From Imperialibacter roseus (GTDB lineage Bacteria; Bacteroidota; Bacteroidia; Cytophagales; Cyclobacteriaceae), in NCBI RefSeq assembly GCF_032999765.1, contig NZ_CP136051.1, forward strand, positions 5,970,501 to 6,034,500: a stretch of DNA of 64,000 nt, read 5' to 3'. The notes beneath the pieces are model-generated. The model was given only the letters and a program-made list of their open reading frames with translations, was not told where the DNA came from and did no database searches. Position numbers and translations under genes: made by a program. Positions 26,583 to 36,310 of this stretch are shown piece by piece (position 1 is the stretch's first letter; every line of letters starts with the position of its first letter).

Positions 26583-27563
26583 ATGTTTAAAAAGACCTTA
26601 GTTTCGCTGGTACTATTCACGATAGGCGTTTTCATGGCGCTTTTCCGTGCCGACTTGTCGCTTGAAGACCTATCGATAAAGTATGCAGGAAGAACGTCCC
26701 GATTCGTGAAAATTGATGGCCAGCCTATTCACTATAAATCGGAAGGAAAAGGATTTCCAATCATTCTTCTTCATGGCACTGCCTCATCGCTGCAAACCTG
26801 GGACAAGTGGTCGCAGGAGCTTTCGCAGTATTATCAGGTGGTGCGCATCGATCTCCCTGGTTTTGGACTAACAGGCCCATTCCCGGACAATGACTATTCC
26901 ATGAAACACTACAGTGAGTTTCTGGAGAAATTCATTAGCACTGTGGGGTTGGGTCGTTGCTATATTGCTGGTAACTCTCTCGGCGGGGAAATTGCGTGGA
27001 ATTTTACCATCGATTATCCCGAAAGAGTTGAAAAGCTGATTCTGATCGATGCAGCCGGCTATCCAAATGATGCCCCCCCACCATTTATTTTCAGGCTCGC
27101 CAAGGCACCAGGCTTCAATACATTTCTGAGGTTTTCAACGCCAAGGTTTATGGTGAGAAACAACCTCGAAGAGGTGTACTATGACGACTCGAAAATTGAT
27201 GAAGACCTTGTGGAAAGGTACCAATCCCTTTGCCGCAGAGAAGGCAATCGCCGGGCTTTCATATACCGAATGAATACTGCACATATAGACAGAAGCGATG
27301 AGCTTTCGAAAATAAAACAGAAAACCTTGATTCAATGGGGAAAGCACGACAAATGGATTCCGTACAACGTTGCTGACTCCTTTGCTACAAGTATTTCTCA
27401 CTCAGTTGTAAAGATTTATGAGAATGCCGGTCACGTTCCTATGGAAGAAATTCCTGAGGAAACTGTAGCCGACGCCATTCAGTTTCTTCAGGAAGATTCT
27501 CCGTTCCATTTCCCTTTCATCTTTGCTAATTCTCAGGAAGTGAGAAGAGGTAATAATCGATAG
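26583..27563 (+). CDS. Alpha/beta hydrolase
   Basis: A 326-residue hydrolase of the alpha/beta fold. The oxyanion region is IILLHGTASSLQTWDKW, the nucleophile elbow is GNSLGGE with the catalytic Ser, and the catalytic His lies in YENAGHVPMEEIPEE near 290. An N-terminal hydrophobic segment (LVSLVLFTIGVFMALF) suggests membrane anchoring or export. The class includes esterases and C-C bond hydrolases; substrate unknown. It ends 21 bp before the convergent M20 amidohydrolase. Confidence 0.9.
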   Translation: MFKKTLVSLVLFTIGVFMALFRADLSLEDLSIKYAGRTSRFVKIDGQPIHYKSEGKGFPIILLHGTASSLQTWDKWSQELSQYYQVVRIDLPGFGLTGPFPDNDYSMKHYSEFLEKFISTVGLGRCYIAGNSLGGEIAWNFTIDYPERVEKLILIDAAGYPNDAPPPFIFRLAKAPGFNTFLRFSTPRFMVRNNLEEVYYDDSKIDEDLVERYQSLCRREGNRRAFIYRMNTAHIDRSDELSKIKQKTLIQWGKHDKWIPYNVADSFATSISHSVVKIYENAGHVPMEEIPEETVADAIQFLQEDSPFHFPFIFANSQEVRRGNNR

Positions 27564-27584
27564 GAAAAACGACCCATTCAAGAG

Positions 27585-29009
27585 TTATTTTCTGTAATCA
27601 AGGGCTGGCGGCCTGTTGCCCAACAAAGGGTCGTAAACAAAGTCAGTGCCTCTTTTAGTGTTAAACTCTGCCTTGGCCTGCTCAAGTACTTTAGGGGATT
27701 TGAACAGATCGTAGCCTGTTATGGCCATCGCCTTTGCAGCCACCATCATTCCCTTAACACCGATTGACGTGCCGCCACTGGCAACCGCCTGCCAACTATG
27801 AGCCGCAGTGCCCGGCACCCAGGTAGCTGCGGCAAGGCCTACGGTGGGCACGTTCCAGCTAACATCGCCTACATCGGTAGAAGCACTTCCAGCCCTCATC
27901 TCATAGGGCATAATTTTTTGTGTGTAATCAAGCGACATGGCACTCTTGCCAAGCGTAGTAGATAGTTTTTCAGCAAAAGCCTTTTCCTCAGCAGTGTAAG
28001 TGTAGCCTCCTACTTTTTCCAGGTTAGTCTGCATGATTTTGGCCAGCGTTTCGTTGGGCAGCAGGCTGTATACACCTCCCGTTACTTCTATTTCGACCTT
28101 TGTATCTGTGCCGAGGGCAGCCCCTTTAGCGGCGTTTTCCAGGCGGTTCCACATGTCCTTCACCTCATCGTTGTCTTTATGGCGAACATAGTAGTAGGCC
28201 TCTGCAAAGTCAGGAACAACATTCGGTGCTGTGCCACCATTGGTAATCACGTAATGTATCCTTGCGTCCTCTTTAATGTGCTCTCTCATCATGTTCACCA
28301 TCATGTCCATAGCTTCCACGGCGTCCAACGCCGACCGTCCTCTTTCGGGAGCCGCCGCCGCATGAGAGGCAATTCCATAGAACCTGAACTTGCCAGTTTT
28401 GTTGGCCAATGATGTACCAGGGCTGGCGCTGTTCACACTTGCAGGGTGCCAGTTAATGACGGCATCCACATCGTTGAATAAGCCTTCTCTCACCATGTAC
28501 ACCTTTCCAGATCCGCCCTCCTCGGCTGGCGTGCCATAAAATCTGATGGTTCCGGAAGTTTTGGAGGAAGCCAGCCAATCTTTAAGAGAAATAGCGGCAG
28601 CTGCAGATGCCACCCCAAACAAATGATGCCCGCATGCATGGCCAGCTATTCCCCCTTCTATCGGAGACTTCTCCGGTACAGCCGCCTGGCTAAGTCCTGG
28701 CAGGGCATCAAATTCGCCAAGTATGGCTATCACGGGCTTGCCATTTCCGAAACTAGCCGTGAAAGCAGTTGGAATGCCGGCAACGCCGCTTTCGACCTTA
28801 AAGCCTGCGTCTGCCAACACTTTTTGCAAAGCCTCTGAGCTCTTGTATTCCTGATAGCCAACTTCAGCGTACGACCAGATTTCGAGAGCAGTTTTGCTAT
28901 ATAAATCCTCTTTCTGATCAATGTTGCGCATGATATTATCCTTGTCTTTTTGGGCAAAGCCTGTTACGGCTAACGACAAAAGAAAAACGACTGGTAGAAT
29001 CCTCTTCAT
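27585..29009 (-). CDS. Exported M20-family amidohydrolase (AbgB-like)
   Basis: A 474-residue metallopeptidase-like amidohydrolase with signal peptide MKRILPVVFLLSLAVTGFAQ; the ATG at 29009 is chosen because it begins that leader. Metal-binding motifs are GHACGHHLFGVA and the catalytic Glu pair in GTPAEEGGSGK, with a dimerisation domain inserted in the middle (GIASHAAAAPERGRSALDAV). It resembles p-aminobenzoyl-glutamate hydrolase subunit B type enzymes. Probably cleaves an N-acyl amino acid or dipeptide in the periplasm. A second M20 gene lies at 36311. Confidence 0.9.
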   Translation of the reverse strand: MKRILPVVFLLSLAVTGFAQKDKDNIMRNIDQKEDLYSKTALEIWSYAEVGYQEYKSSEALQKVLADAGFKVESGVAGIPTAFTASFGNGKPVIAILGEFDALPGLSQAAVPEKSPIEGGIAGHACGHHLFGVASAAAAISLKDWLASSKTSGTIRFYGTPAEEGGSGKVYMVREGLFNDVDAVINWHPASVNSASPGTSLANKTGKFRFYGIASHAAAAPERGRSALDAVEAMDMMVNMMREHIKEDARIHYVITNGGTAPNVVPDFAEAYYYVRHKDNDEVKDMWNRLENAAKGAALGTDTKVEIEVTGGVYSLLPNETLAKIMQTNLEKVGGYTYTAEEKAFAEKLSTTLGKSAMSLDYTQKIMPYEMRAGSASTDVGDVSWNVPTVGLAAATWVPGTAAHSWQAVASGGTSIGVKGMMVAAKAMAITGYDLFKSPKVLEQAKAEFNTKRGTDFVYDPLLGNRPPALDYRK

Positions 29010-29161
29010 AGTGATAGGTTTAATTGATTGGATAAAATAAGCAGGAAAAGCCGCACCAAAAAATAGCACTTTCGTCTAAGGTCGAAAAAGTAAATACAAG
29101 GCGCCAATGCAACCCCGGGCATATTTTGGCGTCATTAATTTATTTCCATCAAAGACTCATC

Positions 29162-31537
29162 ATGTTTAAGAACTACCTCAAACTCACCGTCCGAAACCTG
29201 CGTCGCAACAAGCTTTACGTTTTCATCAACGTGCTGGGGCTCGGAATCTCCATGGCCTGCTGCATCATCGCCTACCTGAATACCCGGTTTGCCTATGATT
29301 TTGACAAACAGCATGTTAACAGGGAAAACATCTACAAAGTGCAAATCAACAAAGACGTGCAAGGGCAGCCTGTTCCCTATGGCATCACACCTGTTGCATT
29401 GGGGCCAAGAATAACTCAGGACGTCCCCCAGGTAGATGAAGTAGTGAGGGTTACTGGCGATTCTTATATATTAAAGGTCGACCGAAAGGTTTTCAACAGG
29501 TACATAACATTTGCAGACCCCAACTTCTTTGACGTTTTCTCTTTCAAAATGAAGGAGGGTTCTTTCGACAGTTTTCATAATAAGTCGCAGCTCCTCCTTT
29601 CTGAAGAAATGGCCACAGCCTATTTTGGTGACGAAAGCGCCACTGGTAAGATTATTACCCTGGTGACATCCGATGAAAAAACCAGGGAGTTTATTGTGGG
29701 TGGAGTACTCGAAAGCATGCCTGAGAACTCAACCTTTCGGTTTGACGCTATCACTGTTTTTGAAAACTTCCTGGATCTCAACAAAATAGCCAATAATAGC
29801 TGGACTAGTTTTGTCGGCGGCACGTTTCTTTTCTCAAAAAATGGCTTTGCTCCTGACGAAGTAGCTTCCTTTCTTACCAAATATGTGCCGGAACAAAATC
29901 AGGCCAGGCCCGATTGGCTGATAGGGTCGTTTTATTTGGAGCACATGCCAGACATGCCTTTCTCCGGCCGGGATATCTATTCGTACTGGTTTCCTCAAGC
30001 CATGCACCCGGCGGCCATTATTGCTCCCATTGTGATGTCGGCACTCATACTTCTCATCGCATGCTTCAATTTTACTAACACCTCCATTGCCACCTCCAGC
30101 AAGCGACTTAAGGAGATCGGTATCAGAAAAGTAATTGGCGGCAACAGGCAGCAGCTTATTATGCAATTTATGGCCGAAAACCTTGTTCTGTGCTTATTGG
30201 CCATTGTAGTTGCTCTGGGCCTTGCTTCGTTTCTTGTGCCTGCCTACAGTGCTATGTGGGAAGGCATGACGCTGACACTCGACCTCTCTCAAAACACCGA
30301 GATTTACCTGTTTCTGGTTGGCCTTATGATATTGACAGCGATTATCGCTGGAGCCTACCCATCGATTTATGTGAGCCGCTACGAACCGGTGAAGATCTTG
30401 AGAGGCAACCTGAAACTAGGTACCACAAGTTCTCTTTCACGAGGGCTGTTGATGATGCAATTTGCCTTCACTATTATGGCCCTGGTGGCAAGTATGGCCT
30501 TTTATCAAAATGCCATTTTTCAGGAGAATGCCGACATGGGGTTTGAAAAGGAAAGCGTAATAGGCGCCAGGGTGAGTTCGCTGCAGGAATACACCACGCT
30601 AAGATCGGCGATGGAAAAGAACCCCGACATCGTTAGCCTGGCGGCCTCTGCCAGTCATATTGGTTTTTGGAACTACGGCAGAACTATCAAATCGGGTGAT
30701 GTGGAACGGGAAGTGATGATGATGGACTTTGGCCCCGAGTACTTCGAAACCATGGATTTGGAAATGGCTGAAGGGAGGCCTTTTGGAAAAGACCTTGCCG
30801 AAAGCGACAGACTTGGTTCCATCATTGTTAACGAAAAGTTTGTGGAGGCGTTTGGTTGGAAGGAAGCTGTCGGCCAAAGAGTATCCATCAGCGATACGCT
30901 CCACTTAACTGTGGTTGGCGTGATCAAAAATTTTTATTCCGACAACTTCTTTTCCCCTATTGAGCCCTATGCCTTCAGGCTTTCCAGAGAAGATAATGTC
31001 AACTTTCTCATCGCTCGGGTAGCAGGAGACAAAATTGTAGAGAGTTACAAGGCCATGGAACAAAACTGGCTGGACCTGTTTCCAGACAAGCCCTTCAACG
31101 GCTTTTACCAGGAGGATACTCTCAAAGAAGCCCATGAAGTCAATGCAAATATTGTCATCATCTTCGTTTTTCTTGGCGTCGTCAGCGTGTTGCTGTCGGT
31201 GATTGGCCTATTTACCCTCATATCACTTAATGTGATCAAGCGGGTGAAAGAAATTGGCATAAGAAAGGTGATGGGAGCCGAAATTCCGCAGATTCTTTGG
31301 CTCATAAGCAAAAGCTTTCTTTTAATGGTGGTGGTAGCCAGCGCCTTGGGTGCAGTAGGCGGCTACTATCTCACCGACATGTTGATCGAATCCATTTTTA
31401 AGTTCTATAAACCAATTGGGCCGGTCAGCTTTCTTGTGCCGTTTCTTATCATTCTGGCTGTTGCAGGATCTACCTCCTTTTTGAGAGTTTTTGCTGCGGC
31501 AAGGAAAAATCCGGTTGACAGTTTGAGGTACGAATAG
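29162..31537 (+). CDS. MacB/FtsX-type ABC transporter permease
   Basis: A 791-residue permease starting MFKNYLKLTVRNLRRNKLYV; the ATG at 29162 is chosen over a longer in-frame start. Two FtsX modules are visible: helix at about 20-42, a periplasmic MacB_PCD domain, helices near 280-430, a second periplasmic domain and three C-terminal helices. Each module has the coupling-type motif KEIGIRKVIGGNRQQ or KEIGIRKVMGAEIP. No ATPase gene is adjacent, as is common for this Bacteroidota family. Likely mechanotransmission or export of an antimicrobial, lipid or lipoprotein substrate. Confidence 0.93.
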   Translation: MFKNYLKLTVRNLRRNKLYVFINVLGLGISMACCIIAYLNTRFAYDFDKQHVNRENIYKVQINKDVQGQPVPYGITPVALGPRITQDVPQVDEVVRVTGDSYILKVDRKVFNRYITFADPNFFDVFSFKMKEGSFDSFHNKSQLLLSEEMATAYFGDESATGKIITLVTSDEKTREFIVGGVLESMPENSTFRFDAITVFENFLDLNKIANNSWTSFVGGTFLFSKNGFAPDEVASFLTKYVPEQNQARPDWLIGSFYLEHMPDMPFSGRDIYSYWFPQAMHPAAIIAPIVMSALILLIACFNFTNTSIATSSKRLKEIGIRKVIGGNRQQLIMQFMAENLVLCLLAIVVALGLASFLVPAYSAMWEGMTLTLDLSQNTEIYLFLVGLMILTAIIAGAYPSIYVSRYEPVKILRGNLKLGTTSSLSRGLLMMQFAFTIMALVASMAFYQNAIFQENADMGFEKESVIGARVSSLQEYTTLRSAMEKNPDIVSLAASASHIGFWNYGRTIKSGDVEREVMMMDFGPEYFETMDLEMAEGRPFGKDLAESDRLGSIIVNEKFVEAFGWKEAVGQRVSISDTLHLTVVGVIKNFYSDNFFSPIEPYAFRLSREDNVNFLIARVAGDKIVESYKAMEQNWLDLFPDKPFNGFYQEDTLKEAHEVNANIVIIFVFLGVVSVLLSVIGLFTLISLNVIKRVKEIGIRKVMGAEIPQILWLISKSFLLMVVVASALGAVGGYYLTDMLIESIFKFYKPIGPVSFLVPFLIILAVAGSTSFLRVFAAARKNPVDSLRYE

Positions 31538-31881
31538 ACCGGCTCCCTATGGAGGCAGTTGTCCTTAAAACGACCCTGGTTGATGAAACCTTACATTCCA
31601 ACACGAGCTGGGTGCTTTGGTCAGATGATTTATGGCAAAAATCTTTAAATCGGAGGTTTGTCATGCTTTAACCAGCCTTATGCAACCTTCTGAAAAAGAG
31701 GTGGATAAATTATTTTGTCTCAGCTACGCCTCTTATAAGTTGAAGCAAACGATTGCAATGAATTGTTTTGAATATTTCTTACATTATTTATAATTATTCT
31801 GTTTGTATTAGTAATTTTGCACTGAAACAAAACGATGTGTTGTTTCGTTATGGTAACTGTAATATTAAGAGTGAGGTGTTT

Positions 31882-32088
31882 ATGAATTTTGGCGCAACGC
31901 TAAACAACAATGGTTGGCAACTGTCAACAGGAAATAAGAAGACGAAGGGAGTTATTAAAATGTTTGGTTCCAGAAAAAATGTTTCGGCCCTTGTGGCTAT
32001 TCTTTTAGGAGTACTAATCGTGTCTTTAGCCATCAATGTTAAGGAGACTCCACAATCTCAGGCAAAGGTTTACTCTCAAATGAAGTAA
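31882..32088 (+). CDS. Possible small membrane protein
   Basis: A 68-codon frame starting MNFGATLNNNGW, with one hydrophobic helix (VSALVAILLGVLIVSLAINV) near 30-50 and a short polar tail. The 344 bp before it (31538-31881) hold no convincing gene. An ATG at 31960 would give a 42-residue version starting MFGSRKNVS. An exact TAnnTTTG (31812-31819) lies upstream but has no -33 partner. The membrane helix and lack of a competing frame make it plausible, but nothing else supports it. Confidence 0.42.
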   Translation: MNFGATLNNNGWQLSTGNKKTKGVIKMFGSRKNVSALVAILLGVLIVSLAINVKETPQSQAKVYSQMK

Positions 32089-32108
32089 ACCGAACGGTTA
32101 CCGACCTA

Positions 32109-34505
32109 TTATTTGTCGGGAAGTAGCATAAGGAGCTTGCCACTAGTGGTGAGCTCTTTTTTGTTGATGGTCATCTTCCTGAACTTCCCCTCTACATACA
32201 TTTGGGCCTGGTCATCGTAATGTCTGCTGTGAAAAACGCCGCTCTGGCCAGTGGGCAAAATGCTCTCCGAGTTTTCTATGTCTGAAAAATCGACAACTCG
32301 CCGTGTGCTTGGCCCAAACGACACCCTGTACTTGTTTTCGCTTGTGACAGGATAGCCCCAGTTGTTGATCACCTCCTCGCCTGAAGAAACATGGAAATCG
32401 CCTACGTTTAAAACCTTTCCAAGCAGTGGCACCACACCCAGGGCATGGTTATGTGTTAGCGTATGGATATTCTCCCATTTCCATTTGTCGATGTTCTTCC
32501 CCAGGTCGTCTTCCAGCGAGGCCACTGCACTTATGAGCGCTCCGTAAATCACATCCTGCCGGGGTTCAACAGTTTTCTTGTCGGCATTGTACCACCAGGA
32601 GGAACTATCATTGGCTATGAGAAGTGGAAAGGTTCGCTTCCTGAGGTCAGTAGTTGACATGAAGAGGTCAAACTTGTCCTGGCCAAGCTCATCCTTCATT
32701 GCTTTTTCCAAAATGGTGTACAGCCACCTGGTGTAGATAATCGGCGCAGCAGTTTGCCCACCAAACTTGCCATCCCAGGCTCGCAGCAGCTCGAGTGCTT
32801 TTTGATCATTTCCTGCTAAGGATGCGTTCTCCATTGCCGTTAGCAGCACGCCAATATTTTGAGTCACAGCTGGCGAAGTCTCATCCATCAGCATTTTTTT
32901 TACATCCTCGCTATCCCAATCGTTTTTGCTGTCAATCATTTGCTTTATCCTTCTGGCCCTGTCCTCCGGCAAATAGTAGCCCGGGTAATAGTAGCCATTT
33001 ACGCTGTCAGGCTGGTTGTTAGCAGAAAATACATAGCCTGCCGGAGGGTTGACAGAATGGGGGTTCGAGGAAAAGTCGAAATAGCCAAGCGGGTCATCTT
33101 CCCCTGTGGATCCGTTAAGAATAGTGAAGGAGTTGACGTGCTCTGGCCGTTTTATCAAACGTGCAGTTGCCCACCAGGCCACATTTCCTTTGGCATCTCC
33201 GTACATCACATTGAGGCCTGGGGCATGTATAAGCTTGAGAGCGTCGGTAACATCTTCAGGTGACTGCGCATTGTTTAGCTTGCGTGTGGCGTCCAGCACC
33301 TGATTGGGGAGTTTGTTATATGTCCACCACATGGCTACCGGATCAGGCCCAACTATCTCGCCCAACACTCCATTGACAACGGGGCCGTGGAGGGAGGTTT
33401 TCACTTGAAAAACTATGTCTTCCTCGTCTTTAACTTTGATTATTTCGTCCCGATAGTCAAAGCTTTTCCATTCTCCTTTGTACAGGTACTGATTGCTATC
33501 GGCTTCGTTTTCCGTTTCTCTGAAAAAGTCAACATCATCATTTTCGAGCATGGTCAGGCCGACGGCCACCTGACGATTGTGTCCCAAAATTGCGAAGGGG
33601 TAGCCAGCCAGGTGGTAACCGTAAAGCTGAAAATCGGGCGTTTCCAGATACGCCTCGTACCACACAGAAGGCTGAGAGAACCCAATATGAGGGTCATTGG
33701 CAAAAAGCACCTTGCCAGACTTTGTCTTTGACGGCCCCAATACCCAACCGTTGCTGCCTATGAAAGGAGACACTGGCAATTGGTTAAGCATTTCCAGCAG
33801 CATAGCGGAAGACTTTTCATTCAAGCCAATGGGATCTCCAAAATAGCTCGGGATCATTTGTCTGGTGGTGTCTGCTTTTAGCCCCAGGTCTTTCAGGTAG
33901 CTGGCACCGAGTTCGGCATTAATAAAGCTCACCAGTGGGTCGGTTTTATGCGCCGCTGCAAAACTAAACGACATATAGCCTACAGCGTTATAAATATCCT
34001 CCAGGGTAAAAGGCGTTTTTTCAATACCAAGCAGCTCATACTCCAAGGGTGTTGGGCCCTTTTCCAAAAATTCATTGATCCCTCTGAGATAAGCCTCTGC
34101 TTCTTTCAGCGTGGGGTTAGTGGTTTGGGTTCGCAGCTTCTGCGCCGCCTCCTGCGAGGAAAGATGTATCCCCAACGTGCGAAAAAACTTATCGGTCGGC
34201 AAAAGATCTTTCCCAAGTATTTCCGACAACTTCCCTGGCGCAATCCTCCTCACCAGCTCCATTTGAAACAGCCTCTCCTGGGCATGAAGGTAGCCCATGG
34301 CCAAGTAGAGATCACCTTTGTTTTCCGCATAGATGTGCGGAATGCCATAGCTGTCAAACCACACCTCCGCTTTGTTTTCAAGCGGGCTTAGGGTCAAGTC
34401 GCCCTTGTATTTTGGCTTAATGTGCTGCAGATAAAAATATAAGGAGATGACTAGTAAAATAATCAAGACCAGGATGCCCTTCAGTAGCCTCTTGATGGTT
34501 TTCAT
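32109..34505 (-). CDS. Penicillin acylase family Ntn-hydrolase
   Basis: A 798-residue N-terminal-nucleophile amidase. An N-terminal hydrophobic segment (ILVLIILLVISLYFYL) targets it to the envelope. The alpha chain spans about 35-250. Autocleavage is expected at Gly250-Ser251 in FIGSNGWVLGPSKT, making Ser251 the N-terminal nucleophile of the beta chain; the following FANDPHIG is also conserved. Substrates in the family are N-acyl compounds such as beta-lactam side chains or acyl-homoserine lactones; this one is unknown. Its 5' flank resembles the leader region at 44355-44380, and the IS110 element lies immediately upstream. Confidence 0.94.
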   Translation of the reverse strand: MKTIKRLLKGILVLIILLVISLYFYLQHIKPKYKGDLTLSPLENKAEVWFDSYGIPHIYAENKGDLYLAMGYLHAQERLFQMELVRRIAPGKLSEILGKDLLPTDKFFRTLGIHLSSQEAAQKLRTQTTNPTLKEAEAYLRGINEFLEKGPTPLEYELLGIEKTPFTLEDIYNAVGYMSFSFAAAHKTDPLVSFINAELGASYLKDLGLKADTTRQMIPSYFGDPIGLNEKSSAMLLEMLNQLPVSPFIGSNGWVLGPSKTKSGKVLFANDPHIGFSQPSVWYEAYLETPDFQLYGYHLAGYPFAILGHNRQVAVGLTMLENDDVDFFRETENEADSNQYLYKGEWKSFDYRDEIIKVKDEEDIVFQVKTSLHGPVVNGVLGEIVGPDPVAMWWTYNKLPNQVLDATRKLNNAQSPEDVTDALKLIHAPGLNVMYGDAKGNVAWWATARLIKRPEHVNSFTILNGSTGEDDPLGYFDFSSNPHSVNPPAGYVFSANNQPDSVNGYYYPGYYLPEDRARRIKQMIDSKNDWDSEDVKKMLMDETSPAVTQNIGVLLTAMENASLAGNDQKALELLRAWDGKFGGQTAAPIIYTRWLYTILEKAMKDELGQDKFDLFMSTTDLRKRTFPLLIANDSSSWWYNADKKTVEPRQDVIYGALISAVASLEDDLGKNIDKWKWENIHTLTHNHALGVVPLLGKVLNVGDFHVSSGEEVINNWGYPVTSENKYRVSFGPSTRRVVDFSDIENSESILPTGQSGVFHSRHYDDQAQMYVEGKFRKMTINKKELTTSGKLLMLLPDK

Positions 34506-34701
34506 GTGTATATAATTTTGTTTCGATCAAGTAGTAAAGTATCCATAACAAGGTTAAGAGAGTAAATTTTCATGTTCGTGCTCCTTCCCGATAAATCGGG
34601 ATTGGCTACATCGTTGGGTGCTTAACCTGTTTGTTAGACCAATTTCATCTACAGGCTGTCATTGAAGACGCTCCAGTAACAGACCGGCCTTTTAAAGTTC
34701 T

Positions 34702-35930
34702 TTAAGCGGCAGAAACCAAATCGTAGCCTAGCTCTTTTAGTTTGGCTAAGTGTCTTTTGATCTGCTTCTTGTTTCGTTCAGCACTGTCGTGCAATAGCGG
34801 TTCCTTGTAGGCCTCTTTGTTTTTTAGAACATGGTAGGCGGCGATAATAATCTTATGACCAACTGCTACCAGCGCTTTCTTTTTGCCTCTGCGTGCAATT
34901 AAACTTTGATATTTGCGCTTCAGGTAGCCGTCTTTCTTTCTTGTCGCCCCCCAACCACATTCCACCAAAAGAGACTTCAGGTAGCGGTTTCCCTTAACTG
35001 TCCTTGTGCTTTTTTTTTACCCGCACTCTCGTTGTTCCCCGGGCTCAGCCCTGCCCAACTACTCAAGTGATGCTCGTTAGGGAACTGATTCATGTCTACA
35101 CCAATCTCACTGATAATGCTGATGGCGCTGTCTTTTCCCACCCCATCGATGGTTTGCAGCAAGTCTATTTCTACAGCATACTGAGCAGTGGATCGGTCTA
35201 TATGTTGCTCCAGTTCTCCAATGATCCCTTCTTTTTCCTCAATGCTCTTCCTGATAATATTGAGCATAAAACGATGATGGGCTGTTAATTTTCCCTCAAG
35301 GGCTTTACGGATGTCTTCTCGGTTGGCCTTTACCTTCCCGTGAATGTGCTTCATTAAATCATCCACATTGGTCTTACCATCAATGATATCATTGATGATT
35401 TTACTACCAGTGGCACCATGAACTTCGGTAAGTACAGTGCTGAGTTTGATATTGGCATCTTCCAGTATCCTTATCAATCTGTTCTTCTCGCTGGCTACAT
35501 GTTCTACTTGGCGCTTTTTGTACCTGACAAGATCCCGCAACTCTCTAATGTCTCTTGGAGGAATAAAACTTCCTCTTAACAAGCCAGCCAACAGCAACTT
35601 GCTGATCCATCTGCTGTCACGTTTGTCTGTTTTGTGCCCTGGTACATTCTTCACGTGGCGGGCGTTGACCAGAATAATTTCAAAGTCCTCTTCCAGTATA
35701 TTAAATACTGGCTTCCAGTAAACGCCTGTGCTTTCCATTGCCACATGGGTAACTCCCTGGCTTTTACACCAATCTCTTAACTCTGTCAAAGAACTTGTGT
35801 AGGCTTCAAACTCCCTGGTCTGGTAGTCATTCTGCCCTTTGCTGATCGTCGCTACGATCACCGCCTGATGTACGTCAAGGCCACAGCCGACCTTCACTAT
35901 TTGTTCAAAAGCTACTTCTCCCGTTTCCAT
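34702..35930 (-). pseudogene. IS110-family transposase, frameshifted
   Basis: The N-terminal DEDD part (35930-34977) has Asp in CGLDVHQAVIVA, Glu in ESTGVYWKPVFN and Asp-Asp in TDKRDSRWISKL, followed by a helical linker. The C-terminal transposase_20 part shows DGVGKDSAISIISEIG and LSSWAGLSPGNNESAG. The frame then breaks in a run of nine A (35010-35018 on the plus strand as T). Adding one base restores the expected continuation STRTVKGNRYLKSLL and joins the second part (to 34702), about 409 residues in all. Either an inactivating indel or a homopolymer sequencing error. Confidence 0.88.
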
Positions 35931-35931
35931 A

Positions 35932-35966
35932 TAACTTTCAAGGGTTTCGATAACCCTTGAAAGTTA
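35932..35966. repeat. Perfect 15-bp stem hairpin at transposase start
   Basis: Arms TAACTTTCAAGGGTT (35932-35946) and AACCCTTGAAAGTTA (35952-35966) are exact reverse complements around a 5-nt loop. The left arm begins 2 bp before the transposase ATG (minus strand). It may block read-through translation, or be part of the element's end or its guide RNA. Confidence 0.85.
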
Positions 35967-36015
35967 CTCAATATTCATTTTCGTTCGGGTGTGCTAAAGT
36001 CGCTCATGGAGATTT

Positions 36016-36140
36016 CATCTGTATAAAATTTACTTTTTAGCGGCCAGATGGAATAGCCAAAACCTTTTGGAAGCGATAGTCGACTATTCTCCGACTTTAT
36101 TCATTCCGCTGGGTATGGACTTTCCTTATGGCTATTTCAT
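36016..36140. repeat. Long-hairpin repeat element, copy 1
   Basis: Arms ATGGAATAGCCA (36048-36059) and TGGCTATTTCAT (36129-36140) enclose 69 bp and pair with a single G-U. The left flank (36016-36047) also matches copy 2 (44355-44384) over CAT-TGTATA-AATTT and CGG-CA. It lies in the 380-bp gap between the IS110 transposase and the M20 amidohydrolase. A run of six T follows the right arm on the plus strand. The remainder of the gap (36141-36310) shows no gene or clear promoter. Confidence 0.7.
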
Positions 36141-36310
36141 GTGGGTGGTTTTTTGAAATTTAAGGGTTTTTGAATTTATTCCATCAGACAGCTCACTATT
36201 TGCTGAAAAGACAGGTCTATATTATCTGTCAAATAATACTTCCGCTGAAAAATTCAAACGCATAAACGACCACGTTTTTGTCTATCTTCCAAAAGTAAAC
36301 CAACCCAAGT

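Larger units (their letters stand above)
34702..35966 (-). mobile_element. IS110-family insertion sequence (ends not defined)
   Basis: Identified by a DEDD-type transposase gene and flanking non-coding DNA that interrupts the minus-strand stretch upstream of the penicillin acylase gene. IS110 elements usually lack clear terminal inverted repeats and encode a bridge RNA in one non-coding flank. A perfect 15-bp-arm hairpin (35932-35966) sits at the transposase start. On the other side, TCCCGATAAATCGGGA (34586-34601) is a perfect 7+2+7 palindrome. Exact ends and core dinucleotide cannot be fixed from a single copy. Confidence 0.75.

Noticed and set aside
31549-31671. Forty-codon plus-strand frame (MEAVVLKTTLVDE...)
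   Set aside because: No conserved motif, no promoter and poor codon pattern; lies in the otherwise empty gap after the permease gene.
34595-34615. TTGGCTACA resembling half of the LytTR repeat
   Set aside because: Single partial match with no second copy at 21 bp, next to the IS110 element.
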